The notes under the pieces were generated by a model. That model was not told the origin of the DNA, did not search any database, and worked only from the letters and a program-made list of their open reading frames with translations. This document shows, piece by piece, positions 26,492 through 34,811 of a stretch of DNA of 64,000 bases. The position numbers and the translations under genes are program-made. Location of the stretch: assembly GCA_964538625.1 (NCBI GenBank), contig CAZIGH010000020.1, forward strand, positions 18,512-82,511, given 5' to 3'. Origin of the DNA: JAEUHM01 sp964538625 (GTDB lineage: Bacteria > Verrucomicrobiota > Verrucomicrobiia > Verrucomicrobiales > Verrucomicrobiaceae). The first letter of the stretch is position 1. Every line of letters begins with the position of its first letter.

Positions 26492-26529
26492 AAAGCCCGG
26501 CTGGTCCTCTCGGTACCTAGCCGGGCTTT
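26492..26529. terminator. Rho-independent terminator, probably bidirectional
   Basis: An 11-bp perfect stem (AAAGCCCGGCT at 26492-26502, AGCCGGGCTTT at 26519-26529) with a 16-base loop. It has an A-rich left flank that reads as a T tract on the minus strand. It lies between the converging FabZ-like and MarR genes and can stop both. Confidence 0.9.
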
Positions 26530-26552
26530 GATGAATGAGCAACCCTGACTTC

Positions 26553-27011
26553 TCAGCGTGTAACGGTGGCGTCGTCGTCGAGCTTCCGATAGGCGGAGAT
26601 AAAGCTGTTTGCGTCTGCGGTCTGCGTTTCCTGCATGGCGTCGGCGATGCGATTCTGAAGTTCATCGCGAAGGCGGCTAACGAGGTCCAAGCCTTTGGGA
26701 GTGATGCGCACAAGCACCTTGCGGCGGTCATCGATGGCGTGGGTGCGCTCCATGTAGCCAAGCTTCTCAAGCCGATCCACCAGACCGGTGGCTGCGGCAG
26801 TGGAGTGCCCCATCTTGCGTGCGATGTCAGTCATGGTCAGCTCCTTGGAGGTGGCGAGGTAACTGAGAAGGAAGAACTGGGCGAAGGAGATGTTGTCCCG
26901 GTTCAGGTCTCTCGAAAGGTTCAGCAGGAACTCACGCTGGCTGAAGAGGATGAAGTCCGCCAGTTTCGCGTGGTCTCGTGCCGCTGGTTTTTGGGAGTTG
27001 AGTGCTGACAT
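26553..27011 (-). CDS. MarR family transcriptional regulator
   Basis: A 152-residue winged-helix regulator. The DNA-binding core reads ELTMTDIARKMGHSTAAATGLVDRLEKLGYMERTHAIDDRRKVLVRITPKG, seen here at about residues 57-107; the DDRRK wing is the family signature. MarR proteins are dimeric repressors released by small phenolic or lipophilic ligands or by oxidation. It is divergent from the NDH-2 fusion gene across a 280-base A+T-rich gap, so that gene and itself are the likely targets. It is not in an operon with a transporter. Confidence 0.92.
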   Translation of the reverse strand: MSALNSQKPAARDHAKLADFILFSQREFLLNLSRDLNRDNISFAQFFLLSYLATSKELTMTDIARKMGHSTAAATGLVDRLEKLGYMERTHAIDDRRKVLVRITPKGLDLVSRLRDELQNRIADAMQETQTADANSFISAYRKLDDDATVTR

Positions 27012-27291
27012 ATGCGAGAGGGTTAATTTTTCAAATAATCGGGTTGGTCAGGGGAGATGATAGTTCACTCCCGGCAAATCTTCAAGTCTAAAATCTATAT
27101 TTTTTATAAGCAGGTGGCATTTCGAGGCATTGGCTAAGCGGAGAGTATTACGGTCTCGTGGAATATCAACACAAAAATGAAAAATCGATCATATCTGACT
27201 CCAAACTTTTTTGAACATTTTTGACCGGGAAAGTGTTTTGAAGCGTCGAAATCTTTGGGTGAAGCCAGGGGCAGGTGTGCTAACGAGCAGG
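27012..27291. promoter_or_regulatory. A+T-rich divergent promoter region between marR-type and NDH-2 genes
   Basis: This gap is much richer in A and T than the flanking genes, with tracts such as AATCTATATTTTTTATAAG near 27090-27110 and CTTTTTTGAACATTTTTGAC near 27206-27225. I cannot assign -35/-10 boxes or a MarR operator with confidence. No ORF with coding character is seen. Confidence 0.5.
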
Positions 27292-29322
27292 ATGAGTCGA
27301 GCTGTGAGGCGTCATCTTGACGTTGCTATTTTAGGAGGTGGGTTTGCCGGAGTTTATTCCGCGCAAAGAGCAGTAAAACGCCTGAAGCACTTGGGTTTGA
27401 AGGTGGGCGTGATCGCGAACGAGAACCACATGGTGTTCCAGCCTATGCTGCCCGAGGTGGTGGGTGGCTCTCTGTCACCGCGGCATGTGGTGAACCCCAT
27501 CCGGCTGCTGTGTCAGGGAGCGGAGGTGTTAAAAGGTCATGTGTCCAAACTGGACGTTAAGGCGCGCGAGATCACGCTAAGTGGCGGTTTCTTTACGCCG
27601 GATGTGGTGGTGACGTTCGATCATTTGGTCTTGGCGCTGGGTGCCGAGGTGGACCTGACGCGCATTCCCGGCATGAGTGAGCATGCCTTCCTCATGCGAA
27701 ATGCCGGCGATGCCATGAAGCTCAGGGCCGCGATCGTGGCGCGGATGGAGGAGGCGAATCTGATGGACGATGCTGCGGAGAGACGCAGACTGCTTTCTTT
27801 CGTGGTGGTGGGTGGTGGATACAGCGGGGTGGAGACGGCGGGGCAAATCCAGGACCTAGTGAGCGCGGTCTGCGGCTTCTACGGAAACATCCAGCCGGAA
27901 GAGCCTTCGGTAACGCTGGTCCACAGCGGTGAGAGATTGCTGCCGATGCTGAGTGCGAGCTTGGGGGACTACACGGGGCGCTGCCTGGAAAAGATGGGCG
28001 TGAAGGTGCTGCTGAAGCGTCGGGTGCGTGCGGCGACGGCGCGGATGGTGTTGCTGGACGATGGGACGCGGTTGGAGTCCACGTCCATTGTCTGCACGGT
28101 GGGCAATGCGCCTCACTGCCTCATCACCGCGCTGGGAGCGGCTGGCGAACTGCCTGTGGAGCGGGGCCGGGTGGTGGTGGAAAGAACGGGGCAGGTGCGG
28201 GGCTTCAGCCACATCTGGGCGGCCGGGGACTGTGCCATCTTCCCGAAGAAGGGTGGGGGAACATGTCCTGAAACGGCGCAGTTTGCGTATCGGCAGGGTC
28301 AGTTGATTGGTGAAAACATCGCGGCTACTCACTTTGGTCATCCGCTGAAGGAGTTTGAGTTCACGGGCCTCGGCGAGCTGGCTTCCATAGGGCACCGCAA
28401 GGCCGTAGCGCAGATCAGCGGCATCAACTTCTCCGGGCTGCTGGCCTGGTTCATGTGGCGTACCATTTATCTGATGAAGCTGCCAGGGCTGGACCGCAAG
28501 CTGCGTGTGGTGACGGAGTGGACGTTCGAGCTGTTTTTTCCGCGTGATATCAACTTGCTGGTTCCTCAATACACGAAGGCGCTGGAGGAGATGCACCTGG
28601 AGCCTGGGGATCCGTTGTTTGAGTCTGGCGAACCGGCGTTTTCGCTCTATGCGGTGAAGGATGGACGCATCGAGATCCGGGATGACTCCGGCGGGGTGGT
28701 GAAGGTGTGCACCCGGGGGGAGCACTTCGGCGAACGTGCGCTTTTGGGGGACCGCATCTGGCGCTTCGATGCGGTGGCCACGGAGAGCAGCACGCTGGTG
28801 GCCATCGATTCACGGACATTCGACAAGCTGGTCGGCTCCATAGGGTCGCTCAACCGACTTTTCCAGCGCTCGGCTGAGACCTATCATCTGCCGGAGGAGG
28901 TAGAGCGCACGGTGGCGGCGATGCCGGGAGAGGTGCGGACGGGAACGGTGGCTGATGTAATGACCCGGGAGGTGGCAAGCATCGCTGCGGATGCCTGCCT
29001 GACGGATGCGGTGAAGGAGTTCCAGGACCGGCCTCACAGCGCTTATCCTGTGGTGGATGAGGAGGGCAGGGTGCTGGGACTTCTCCGCCGTGCGGTAGCC
29101 TACGATTACTTGAAGCATCACGGTTTCGACTGCCAGAACCGTGTGCGTGAGGTGCCGTTGGGAACGCCTTTTGTGGTGAGGCCGGACACTGCGCTCCGCT
29201 CCCTGGTGGAAGATCTGATGCGCACCGGGGCCACGAAGGCGCTTGTGCTGGATGCGGACTCGCGCATGGTCGGCATCGTGACTGTTTTTGACTTGTTGAA
29301 AGGAGCTATGCCGCCCCAATGA
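27292..29322 (+). CDS. Type II NADH dehydrogenase-like oxidoreductase fused to cNMP-binding and CBS domains
   Basis: A 676-residue three-part protein. Residues 1-430 are NDH-2-like: FAD site AILGGGFAG (from residue 13), NAD site VVVGGGYSGVETAG, NAPHCL, HIWAAGDCAIFP, and the membrane-associating tail FSGLLAWFMWRTIYLMKLPG. Residues about 436-520 match a cyclic-nucleotide-binding domain (LEPGDPLFESGEPAFSLYAVKDG, GEHFGERALLGD). Residues about 553-672 hold two CBS motifs (VADVMTREVASIAADACL; GIVTVFDLLKG). NDH-2 oxidises NADH and reduces quinone without pumping protons; the added domains suggest control by cyclic or adenine nucleotides. The start is uncertain: TTG 27211, TTG 27238 and GTG 27277 are in frame upstream. 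Its stop overlaps lgt as ATGA. Confidence 0.85.
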   Translation: MSRAVRRHLDVAILGGGFAGVYSAQRAVKRLKHLGLKVGVIANENHMVFQPMLPEVVGGSLSPRHVVNPIRLLCQGAEVLKGHVSKLDVKAREITLSGGFFTPDVVVTFDHLVLALGAEVDLTRIPGMSEHAFLMRNAGDAMKLRAAIVARMEEANLMDDAAERRRLLSFVVVGGGYSGVETAGQIQDLVSAVCGFYGNIQPEEPSVTLVHSGERLLPMLSASLGDYTGRCLEKMGVKVLLKRRVRAATARMVLLDDGTRLESTSIVCTVGNAPHCLITALGAAGELPVERGRVVVERTGQVRGFSHIWAAGDCAIFPKKGGGTCPETAQFAYRQGQLIGENIAATHFGHPLKEFEFTGLGELASIGHRKAVAQISGINFSGLLAWFMWRTIYLMKLPGLDRKLRVVTEWTFELFFPRDINLLVPQYTKALEEMHLEPGDPLFESGEPAFSLYAVKDGRIEIRDDSGGVVKVCTRGEHFGERALLGDRIWRFDAVATESSTLVAIDSRTFDKLVGSIGSLNRLFQRSAETYHLPEEVERTVAAMPGEVRTGTVADVMTREVASIAADACLTDAVKEFQDRPHSAYPVVDEEGRVLGLLRRAVAYDYLKHHGFDCQNRVREVPLGTPFVVRPDTALRSLVEDLMRTGATKALVLDADSRMVGIVTVFDLLKGAMPPQ

Positions 29323-30275
29323 CGACCCCAGTGTTTGCCTGGTGGGTTCATGACTTGAGTCCACACATCATTCGTTTCACGGACCGCATAGCGCTGCACT
29401 GGTATGGGTTTGCGTATGTGGTCGGCTTTTACTTGGCTTACCTGGTCATGCGGTATTTGGCGCGGCGTGGGCTATCGGAGATCAAGGAGGATGCGGTGGC
29501 GGACTTCATCACGCTCACTGCGCTGTTCGGCGTGGTGCTCGGCGGACGCCTGGGCTATATGCTCTTCTACAACTTCGACGGGCTGCTGGCGGATCCCCTT
29601 TCCATCATCCGCATCATGGATGGCGGCATGTCGGCGCACGGTGGCATCCTGGGAGTGGCCTTGTTCCTTCTCTGGTATGCGCGGAAGCATGGCATCAGCT
29701 GGACAGGGCTGGGAGACACACTGGTGGCGGGTGCGCCGCTGGGCATCTTCACGGTGCGCATCGCCAACTTCATCAATGGCGAGCTCTTTGGACGGGTGAC
29801 TCAAGTGCCTTGGGCGGTGAAGTTTCCCACCGAAATCTCGCATCAGGACTTTCTGGACCGCTATCAGGCGAAGTTTGGGGATACCTTTCCGTTGGATCAG
29901 GGGCTGCGACACAGCCCGGAGATCCTGGAGGTTTACAGTAAGGCGTTCGGCTCCAGGGAGGAGTTCGTGGCGGTGCTGAACCCGCGCCATCCCTCCCAGC
30001 TGTATGAGGCTTTGGGTGAGGGGTTGTTCATCTTTCTGCTGCTGTTCTGGATGAGGGTGCGCTTTCCCCGTTTGCCGCATGGCATTCTCACTGGGCTGTT
30101 TTTCATCTTGTATGCAGTGGCCCGTATTTCACTCGAGTTTGTGCGCGAGCCGGACTCTGGCGCAGGGCGTGTGCTAGGACTTACGATGGGACAGTTTTAC
30201 AGCAGCTTCATGCTCCTGGCCGGGGCCGCTTTCCTCACCTGGGGTATGATCTGGGGAAGAAAGCCACCCGTCTGA
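29319..30275 (+). CDS. lgt: Prolipoprotein diacylglyceryl transferase
   Basis: A 318-residue inner-membrane enzyme that transfers diacylglycerol from phosphatidylglycerol to the lipobox Cys of prolipoproteins. Motifs seen: HWYGFAYVVGFYLAY near the N-terminus, FGVVLGGRLGYMLFYN, GGMSAHGGILG with the essential His, RIANFINGELFGR with the essential Arg, and NPRHPSQLYEA. Several membrane helices are evident. A 45-residue insertion-like loop (PTEISHQDFLDRYQ to SREEFVAVLN) lies between the Arg and NPRHPSQ blocks, longer than in the E. coli enzyme as I recall it. Start overlaps the NDH-2 fusion stop. It serves the probable lipoproteins in this window (near 6 kb and 17 kb). Confidence 0.95.
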   Translation: MTTPVFAWWVHDLSPHIIRFTDRIALHWYGFAYVVGFYLAYLVMRYLARRGLSEIKEDAVADFITLTALFGVVLGGRLGYMLFYNFDGLLADPLSIIRIMDGGMSAHGGILGVALFLLWYARKHGISWTGLGDTLVAGAPLGIFTVRIANFINGELFGRVTQVPWAVKFPTEISHQDFLDRYQAKFGDTFPLDQGLRHSPEILEVYSKAFGSREEFVAVLNPRHPSQLYEALGEGLFIFLLLFWMRVRFPRLPHGILTGLFFILYAVARISLEFVREPDSGAGRVLGLTMGQFYSSFMLLAGAAFLTWGMIWGRKPPV

Positions 30276-30342
30276 TGGCGCTGGCACCTTCCATGCTCCT
30301 TTGATCCTTGCTAATTCAGACCCGCCAACCCTTCTCAATGGA

Positions 30343-31755
30343 ATGACCCGCAAAACCAAGATCCTCTGCACTCTCGGACCCGCCACCCAGTCGCCAGACA
30401 TCATCACTCGGCTCATTGAAAAGGGGGCGGACATCATCCGCCTCAACATGAGCCACGCTTCTCATGAGTGGGTGCGCACGGTGTATGGGCACATCCGCAC
30501 GGCATCCGACAACCTGGGTAAGGAGGTGGCCATCCTCATGGACCTCACCGGACCGTCCATTCGCACTGGAGACTTGGACAAGCCATGGATGCTCAAGCCG
30601 GGGGACCGCGTGGAGTTTCTGACGAAAGCTGAGGCCAAGTCGGCCCTTCCCTATTCCACCACGGTCAACTACTCTGACTTGGGCACTGATCTCAAGAAAG
30701 GAGACGTCATCCTCATCGACGGTGGCATGATTCAGATCAAGGCCACGGAAATCTCAGCCTTCCGCGTGGTGGGCGAAGTCATGACACAAGGGGAGATGAA
30801 GAGCCGTCGGCACATCAATCTCCCTGGCGTGCCGGTGCGTCTGCCACCCCTCACGCAGAAGGACTACGTGGATCTGGACCTGGGTGTGGAGCTAGGAGTG
30901 GATTTCTTTGCGCTGAGCTTTGCGCGTGAACCGGGCCACGTGCAGCATCTGCAACTGCTGCTGGAGCAGAAGGGGAGCAAGGCGCGGGTGATCGCAAAAA
31001 TCGAGAACCAGCAGGCGCTGGAGAACTTGGATGCGCTGGTGGAAGCGTCCGCCGGTATCATGGTGGCCCGTGGTGACTTGGGCAGTGAGTGCCCCATTGA
31101 GGAACTGCCCCTCATCCAGCGCCGGATTGTTGAGCGCTGCTCCTACCACGGGCGCAAGGTCATCGTGGCCACGCAGATGCTGGAGAGCATGATTGAGAAT
31201 CCCGTGCCTACGCGTGCTGAAGTCACAGACATCTTCAATGCGGTCATCGAGCAGGTGGACTGTGTGATGCTCAGTGGAGAGACCTCCGTGGGGCGCTATC
31301 CGATCAAGTGTGTGGAGGTGCTGGACACAGTGATCAGTCGGATCGAGCAGCAATATCCTTCCGGACGTTTCGCCTCGGATGCGCCCCTGAAGACGAATAA
31401 GCACAAGACGGTGAAGTCAGCCATCGTGCTGGCGAACTCCATCCCGAACGCCAAGCTCATGGTCTTCACTCTGCGCGGAGTCATGGCGCACCTACTGGCT
31501 CATCAGAGGCCGGAGTTCGCGCCTATTCTGGCGCTAACGCCGAACCGGCACGTGAGCCGTACGCTCACCACAGCCAGGGGTGTGCACCCATTTGTTATGG
31601 ACTTCAGCCCCGGGAATCCTGACGCCACGATCAAGGATGCACTGAAGCTCCTGCGCGTGCGCGGAATCGTAAAGACAGGAGACCCAATCGTCATTCTCTC
31701 CGACGCACTCTATAATGACATCAACATGGATGCCATCCTGCTGATGGAGGCTTGA
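30343..31755 (+). CDS. pyk: Pyruvate kinase
   Basis: A 470-residue glycolytic enzyme making pyruvate and ATP from phosphoenolpyruvate and ADP. It starts MTRKTKILCTLGPATQSPD, then LNMSHASHEWV, DLTGPSIRTGDL, the active-site signature IAKIENQQALENLD, GIMVARGDLGSE, ATQMLESMIENPVPTRAEVTDI and MLSGETSVGRYP. The length fits the family with A, B and C domains and no extra C-terminal domain. An upstream TTG (30301) opens the frame 14 codons earlier, but the ATG matches the family. It converges on uvrA with a 15-base gap and no clear terminator. Confidence 0.96.
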   Translation: MTRKTKILCTLGPATQSPDIITRLIEKGADIIRLNMSHASHEWVRTVYGHIRTASDNLGKEVAILMDLTGPSIRTGDLDKPWMLKPGDRVEFLTKAEAKSALPYSTTVNYSDLGTDLKKGDVILIDGGMIQIKATEISAFRVVGEVMTQGEMKSRRHINLPGVPVRLPPLTQKDYVDLDLGVELGVDFFALSFAREPGHVQHLQLLLEQKGSKARVIAKIENQQALENLDALVEASAGIMVARGDLGSECPIEELPLIQRRIVERCSYHGRKVIVATQMLESMIENPVPTRAEVTDIFNAVIEQVDCVMLSGETSVGRYPIKCVEVLDTVISRIEQQYPSGRFASDAPLKTNKHKTVKSAIVLANSIPNAKLMVFTLRGVMAHLLAHQRPEFAPILALTPNRHVSRTLTTARGVHPFVMDFSPGNPDATIKDALKLLRVRGIVKTGDPIVILSDALYNDINMDAILLMEA

Positions 31756-31770
31756 GCGGACCCTCTTTGT

Positions 31771-34623
31771 TCAGAGGACGCTGGCCAAGAATCTTCCCGT
31801 GGGGCTGGCCTTGGTGGCGGCTACCTGTTCCGGCGTGCCCTCGGCGACCACTGTGCCACCATGGACGCCGCCACCGGGACCGAGGTCAATGATGTGGTCC
31901 GCACACTTGATGACATCCAGATTGTGCTCGATGACGATGAGCGTGTTCCCACCTTCACGCAGACGCAGCAGCACCTGCATGAGGGTCTCTATGTCCGCAA
32001 AGTGCAGTCCGGTGGTAGGTTCATCCAGCAGGTATAGGGTGCGTCCAGTGCTGCGCTTGCTGAGTTCGGCGGCTAGTTTGACACGCTGAGCTTCACCGCC
32101 GGAGAGTGTGGTACCTGACTGGCCCAGTTTCAGATAGCCTAGACCGCATTCTTCCAGCGCGCGGAGCTTTGGAAAAATGTGCGGGTTCTTGTCGAAGAAA
32201 CGGGCGGCTTCGGAGACGGTCATGTCCAGGACTTCTGCTACGTTCCGCCCTTTGAACGCGACTTCCAGGGTCTCTGCGTTGTAGCGCTGGCCCTTGCACT
32301 GGTCACAGGTCACCCACACGTCAGCCAGGAAGTGCATGTCGATCTTGATGGTGCCATCTCCCTGACACTTCTCGCAGCGTCCGCCGGCTACATTGAAGCT
32401 GAATCTGCCGGCGTCATAGCCGCGTACGCGAGCCAGTGGCAGGTCGGTAAAGAGATCACGTATGGCGGTGAAGACACCGGTATAAGTGGCGGGGTTGCTC
32501 CGTGGGCTGCGGCCTATCGGTTCCTGATCTATGACTACGAGTTTGTCGATGAGATCCAGGCCAGTGATGCGTTCGTGAGCCCCGGGTTCATCTTTGGCAT
32601 TGTAAAAATGGCGGGCGAGCGCTCGGCGGAGGATGTGATCGATGAGGGTGGACTTGCCACTGCCGGAGGGGCCCGTCACGCAGGTGAACAAGCCTGTGGG
32701 AAAGCGGACGGTCACATCCCGAAGATTGTGTTCCGTAGCTCGGTGGATGGTGATGGCCCGTTGCGCAGAGTCCATGAGGTCATCTCCTCTTGCTGGCGGA
32801 ACGCGGTGCCTGGGCACGGGAATGCTGAGCCGTCCGCCCAAGTAGCCGCCCGTAACGGACTCAGCATTCGCCATCACTTCAGCGGGCGCACCCTGGGCCG
32901 TGATTTTTCCTCCGTGCACTCCGGCGCGGGGACCAAGCTCAATGAGGTGATCTGCGGCGCGCATCATCGCATCATCATGCTCCACCACGAGCACCGTGTT
33001 CCCAAGATCGCGCAGACGAAGCAGCGTGCCGATGAGGCGCTCGTTGTCAGCGGGGTGAAGGCCTATGCTGGGTTCATCCAGCACGTACAGGACGCCAGCC
33101 AGTCCGGCACCGATTTGGGTGGCCAGTCGGATGCGCTGCGCCTCGCCGCCTGAGAGGGTGCCGCTCTCCCGGTTCAGCGCCAGGTACCCGAGCCCCACTT
33201 CGGTGAGAAACTCAAGGCGCTTGATGATCTCGTTGCGCAACTCGTCACAATAAGCGTGCTGGTGCGCGGAGAGCCTGAGTGACCGCATCCACTGCAAAGC
33301 ATCCGCCGTGCTCAGCGCGCAATAGTCATGAATGGAGAGGAGCGATACGTCAGACTCCAGCTTGACGGCCAGTGAGGCGGGCTGAAGCCGACGCCCTTGG
33401 CATGCCGGACAGACCTTTGGGTTCATGTAGCGTGTGAGCTGGGCGCGCAGGTGCTCGCCGGGATTGCTCTCATACAATCGCTTCGCTTGGGTGATGAGTC
33501 CTTCGTATGGCTTTTCGACACTTCGTTTGTTCCCCGCGATCTTCCATCCCGTGGGTATGGCCACGTCTCCCGTGCCGTAAAATAGCGCCTGCTTGAACTC
33601 CTCACTGAGGCTGTGATAGGGACGTTCGGGGTCCACGCCGTAGTGCTTGGTGAGCCCCTGGAGGGCAGCCTCCTGCACTGCCTTCATTTTTGGTATGCGA
33701 GACCACCAGGTGCGTATGGCACCCTGGGAAAGGGATTTATCCTTGTCCGGCACCATGAGGTCTGGGTCTGGTGCCATGAGACTGCCCACACCTTCGCAGG
33801 TAGGGCAGGCACCTGCGCGAGTGTTGAAGGAAAAGTGTTGTGGTGTCAGCTCCTCGAGCACAAATTTGGTTCGGGGATTCGCGTAGGCTGTCGTGAAGGT
33901 CCTGATCTGATCGTCGATCAAAAACTGAATGAGGCGTGGGTTCCACTTCAGTGCGTTTTCGATCGCCTCCATGAGCCGGGTCCTTGTGTCTGGGCGCACG
34001 ACGAGGCGGTCGATCACTGCCTCTAGGGTGTGCTTGCCTTTGCCAGCCTTCAGCTTGTCATCGAGTTCCAGCATCTCGCCGTCCAGCCGCACACGGATGA
34101 AACCCTGCCGTTTGAGCTTTTCAAAGAGTCCGCGCAAGTCCATGGAGCTGCTCTCTACCAGCGGGGCCAGGACGATGAGCCGGGTACCCTCCGGCAGAGA
34201 CAGGATCTCATCCGCTATTTCAACCGGAGTGGATTTCACCAGGCGCTCTCCGGTTGCTGGGTCGTGAGGCTGCCCCGCCACGGCGTAGAGCACGCGCAGG
34301 TAGTCGTAGATTTCCGTGACGGTGGCGATGGTGGAGCGGGGGTTGGGCGAGGAGTGGCGCTGTTCAATGGCCACGGCGGGAGAGAGTCCCTCGATGAAGT
34401 CCACGTCCGGCTTCTCCATCTGGTCGAGGAACTGGCGCGCGTAGGCGGAGAGGCTCTGCACGTAGCGTCGCTGGCCCTCGGCATAAAGCGTGTCGAATGC
34501 CAGCGAGGACTTGCCAGAACCGCTTACGCCCGTGAGCACCACTAGCGCATCGCGCGGAATGTCCACGTCGATGTTCTTCAAGTTGTGAGTGCGTGCGCCG
34601 CGGACGCGGATGGAGTCTGGCAT
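31771..34623 (-). CDS. uvrA: Excinuclease ABC subunit UvrA, with reduced zinc-binding cysteines
   Basis: A 950-residue nucleotide-excision repair ATPase that finds lesions and loads UvrB. Two ABC modules are complete: Walker A GVSGSGKSS (residues 32-40) and GPSGSGKSTL, signatures ESGTLSGGEAQRIRLA and QSGTTLSGGEAQRVKLA, and Walker B YVLDEPSIGLHP and YLLDEPTTGLHF. The UvrB-binding region is present (residues about 125-240). CPTC (about residue 270), CPAC (LQPASLAVKL follows) and the late CEKC/CDQC pair are kept, but the CxxC normally about 20 residues before GACPTC is replaced by Cys-free sequence (NPRTKFVLEEL). The start ATG 34623 is the family start; the frame is open further upstream. Confidence 0.94.
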   Translation of the reverse strand: MPDSIRVRGARTHNLKNIDVDIPRDALVVLTGVSGSGKSSLAFDTLYAEGQRRYVQSLSAYARQFLDQMEKPDVDFIEGLSPAVAIEQRHSSPNPRSTIATVTEIYDYLRVLYAVAGQPHDPATGERLVKSTPVEIADEILSLPEGTRLIVLAPLVESSSMDLRGLFEKLKRQGFIRVRLDGEMLELDDKLKAGKGKHTLEAVIDRLVVRPDTRTRLMEAIENALKWNPRLIQFLIDDQIRTFTTAYANPRTKFVLEELTPQHFSFNTRAGACPTCEGVGSLMAPDPDLMVPDKDKSLSQGAIRTWWSRIPKMKAVQEAALQGLTKHYGVDPERPYHSLSEEFKQALFYGTGDVAIPTGWKIAGNKRSVEKPYEGLITQAKRLYESNPGEHLRAQLTRYMNPKVCPACQGRRLQPASLAVKLESDVSLLSIHDYCALSTADALQWMRSLRLSAHQHAYCDELRNEIIKRLEFLTEVGLGYLALNRESGTLSGGEAQRIRLATQIGAGLAGVLYVLDEPSIGLHPADNERLIGTLLRLRDLGNTVLVVEHDDAMMRAADHLIELGPRAGVHGGKITAQGAPAEVMANAESVTGGYLGGRLSIPVPRHRVPPARGDDLMDSAQRAITIHRATEHNLRDVTVRFPTGLFTCVTGPSGSGKSTLIDHILRRALARHFYNAKDEPGAHERITGLDLIDKLVVIDQEPIGRSPRSNPATYTGVFTAIRDLFTDLPLARVRGYDAGRFSFNVAGGRCEKCQGDGTIKIDMHFLADVWVTCDQCKGQRYNAETLEVAFKGRNVAEVLDMTVSEAARFFDKNPHIFPKLRALEECGLGYLKLGQSGTTLSGGEAQRVKLAAELSKRSTGRTLYLLDEPTTGLHFADIETLMQVLLRLREGGNTLIVIEHNLDVIKCADHIIDLGPGGGVHGGTVVAEGTPEQVAATKASPTGRFLASVL

Positions 34624-34811
34624 GGAGTGAGATACAAGACGACTGGATGGAAGTTGCAAGAGAAGGTCCACGAAGGTGCCGATCTGGCTGAGCAAAGAAG
34701 CCCTAGATTTGGAATAAGTGGGGCAAGTTCTCCTCGCATCCATGCACGAGGACGGTTACGTTTTCCGTAATCATTGCCAACGAAAGCGCGTCTGCGGACG
34801 TTTTGTCATCC

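Noticed and set aside
32179..33153. 324-codon + strand frame inside uvrA
   Set aside because: uvrA is complete on the other strand with both ABC modules; the + frame has no motif or start context.
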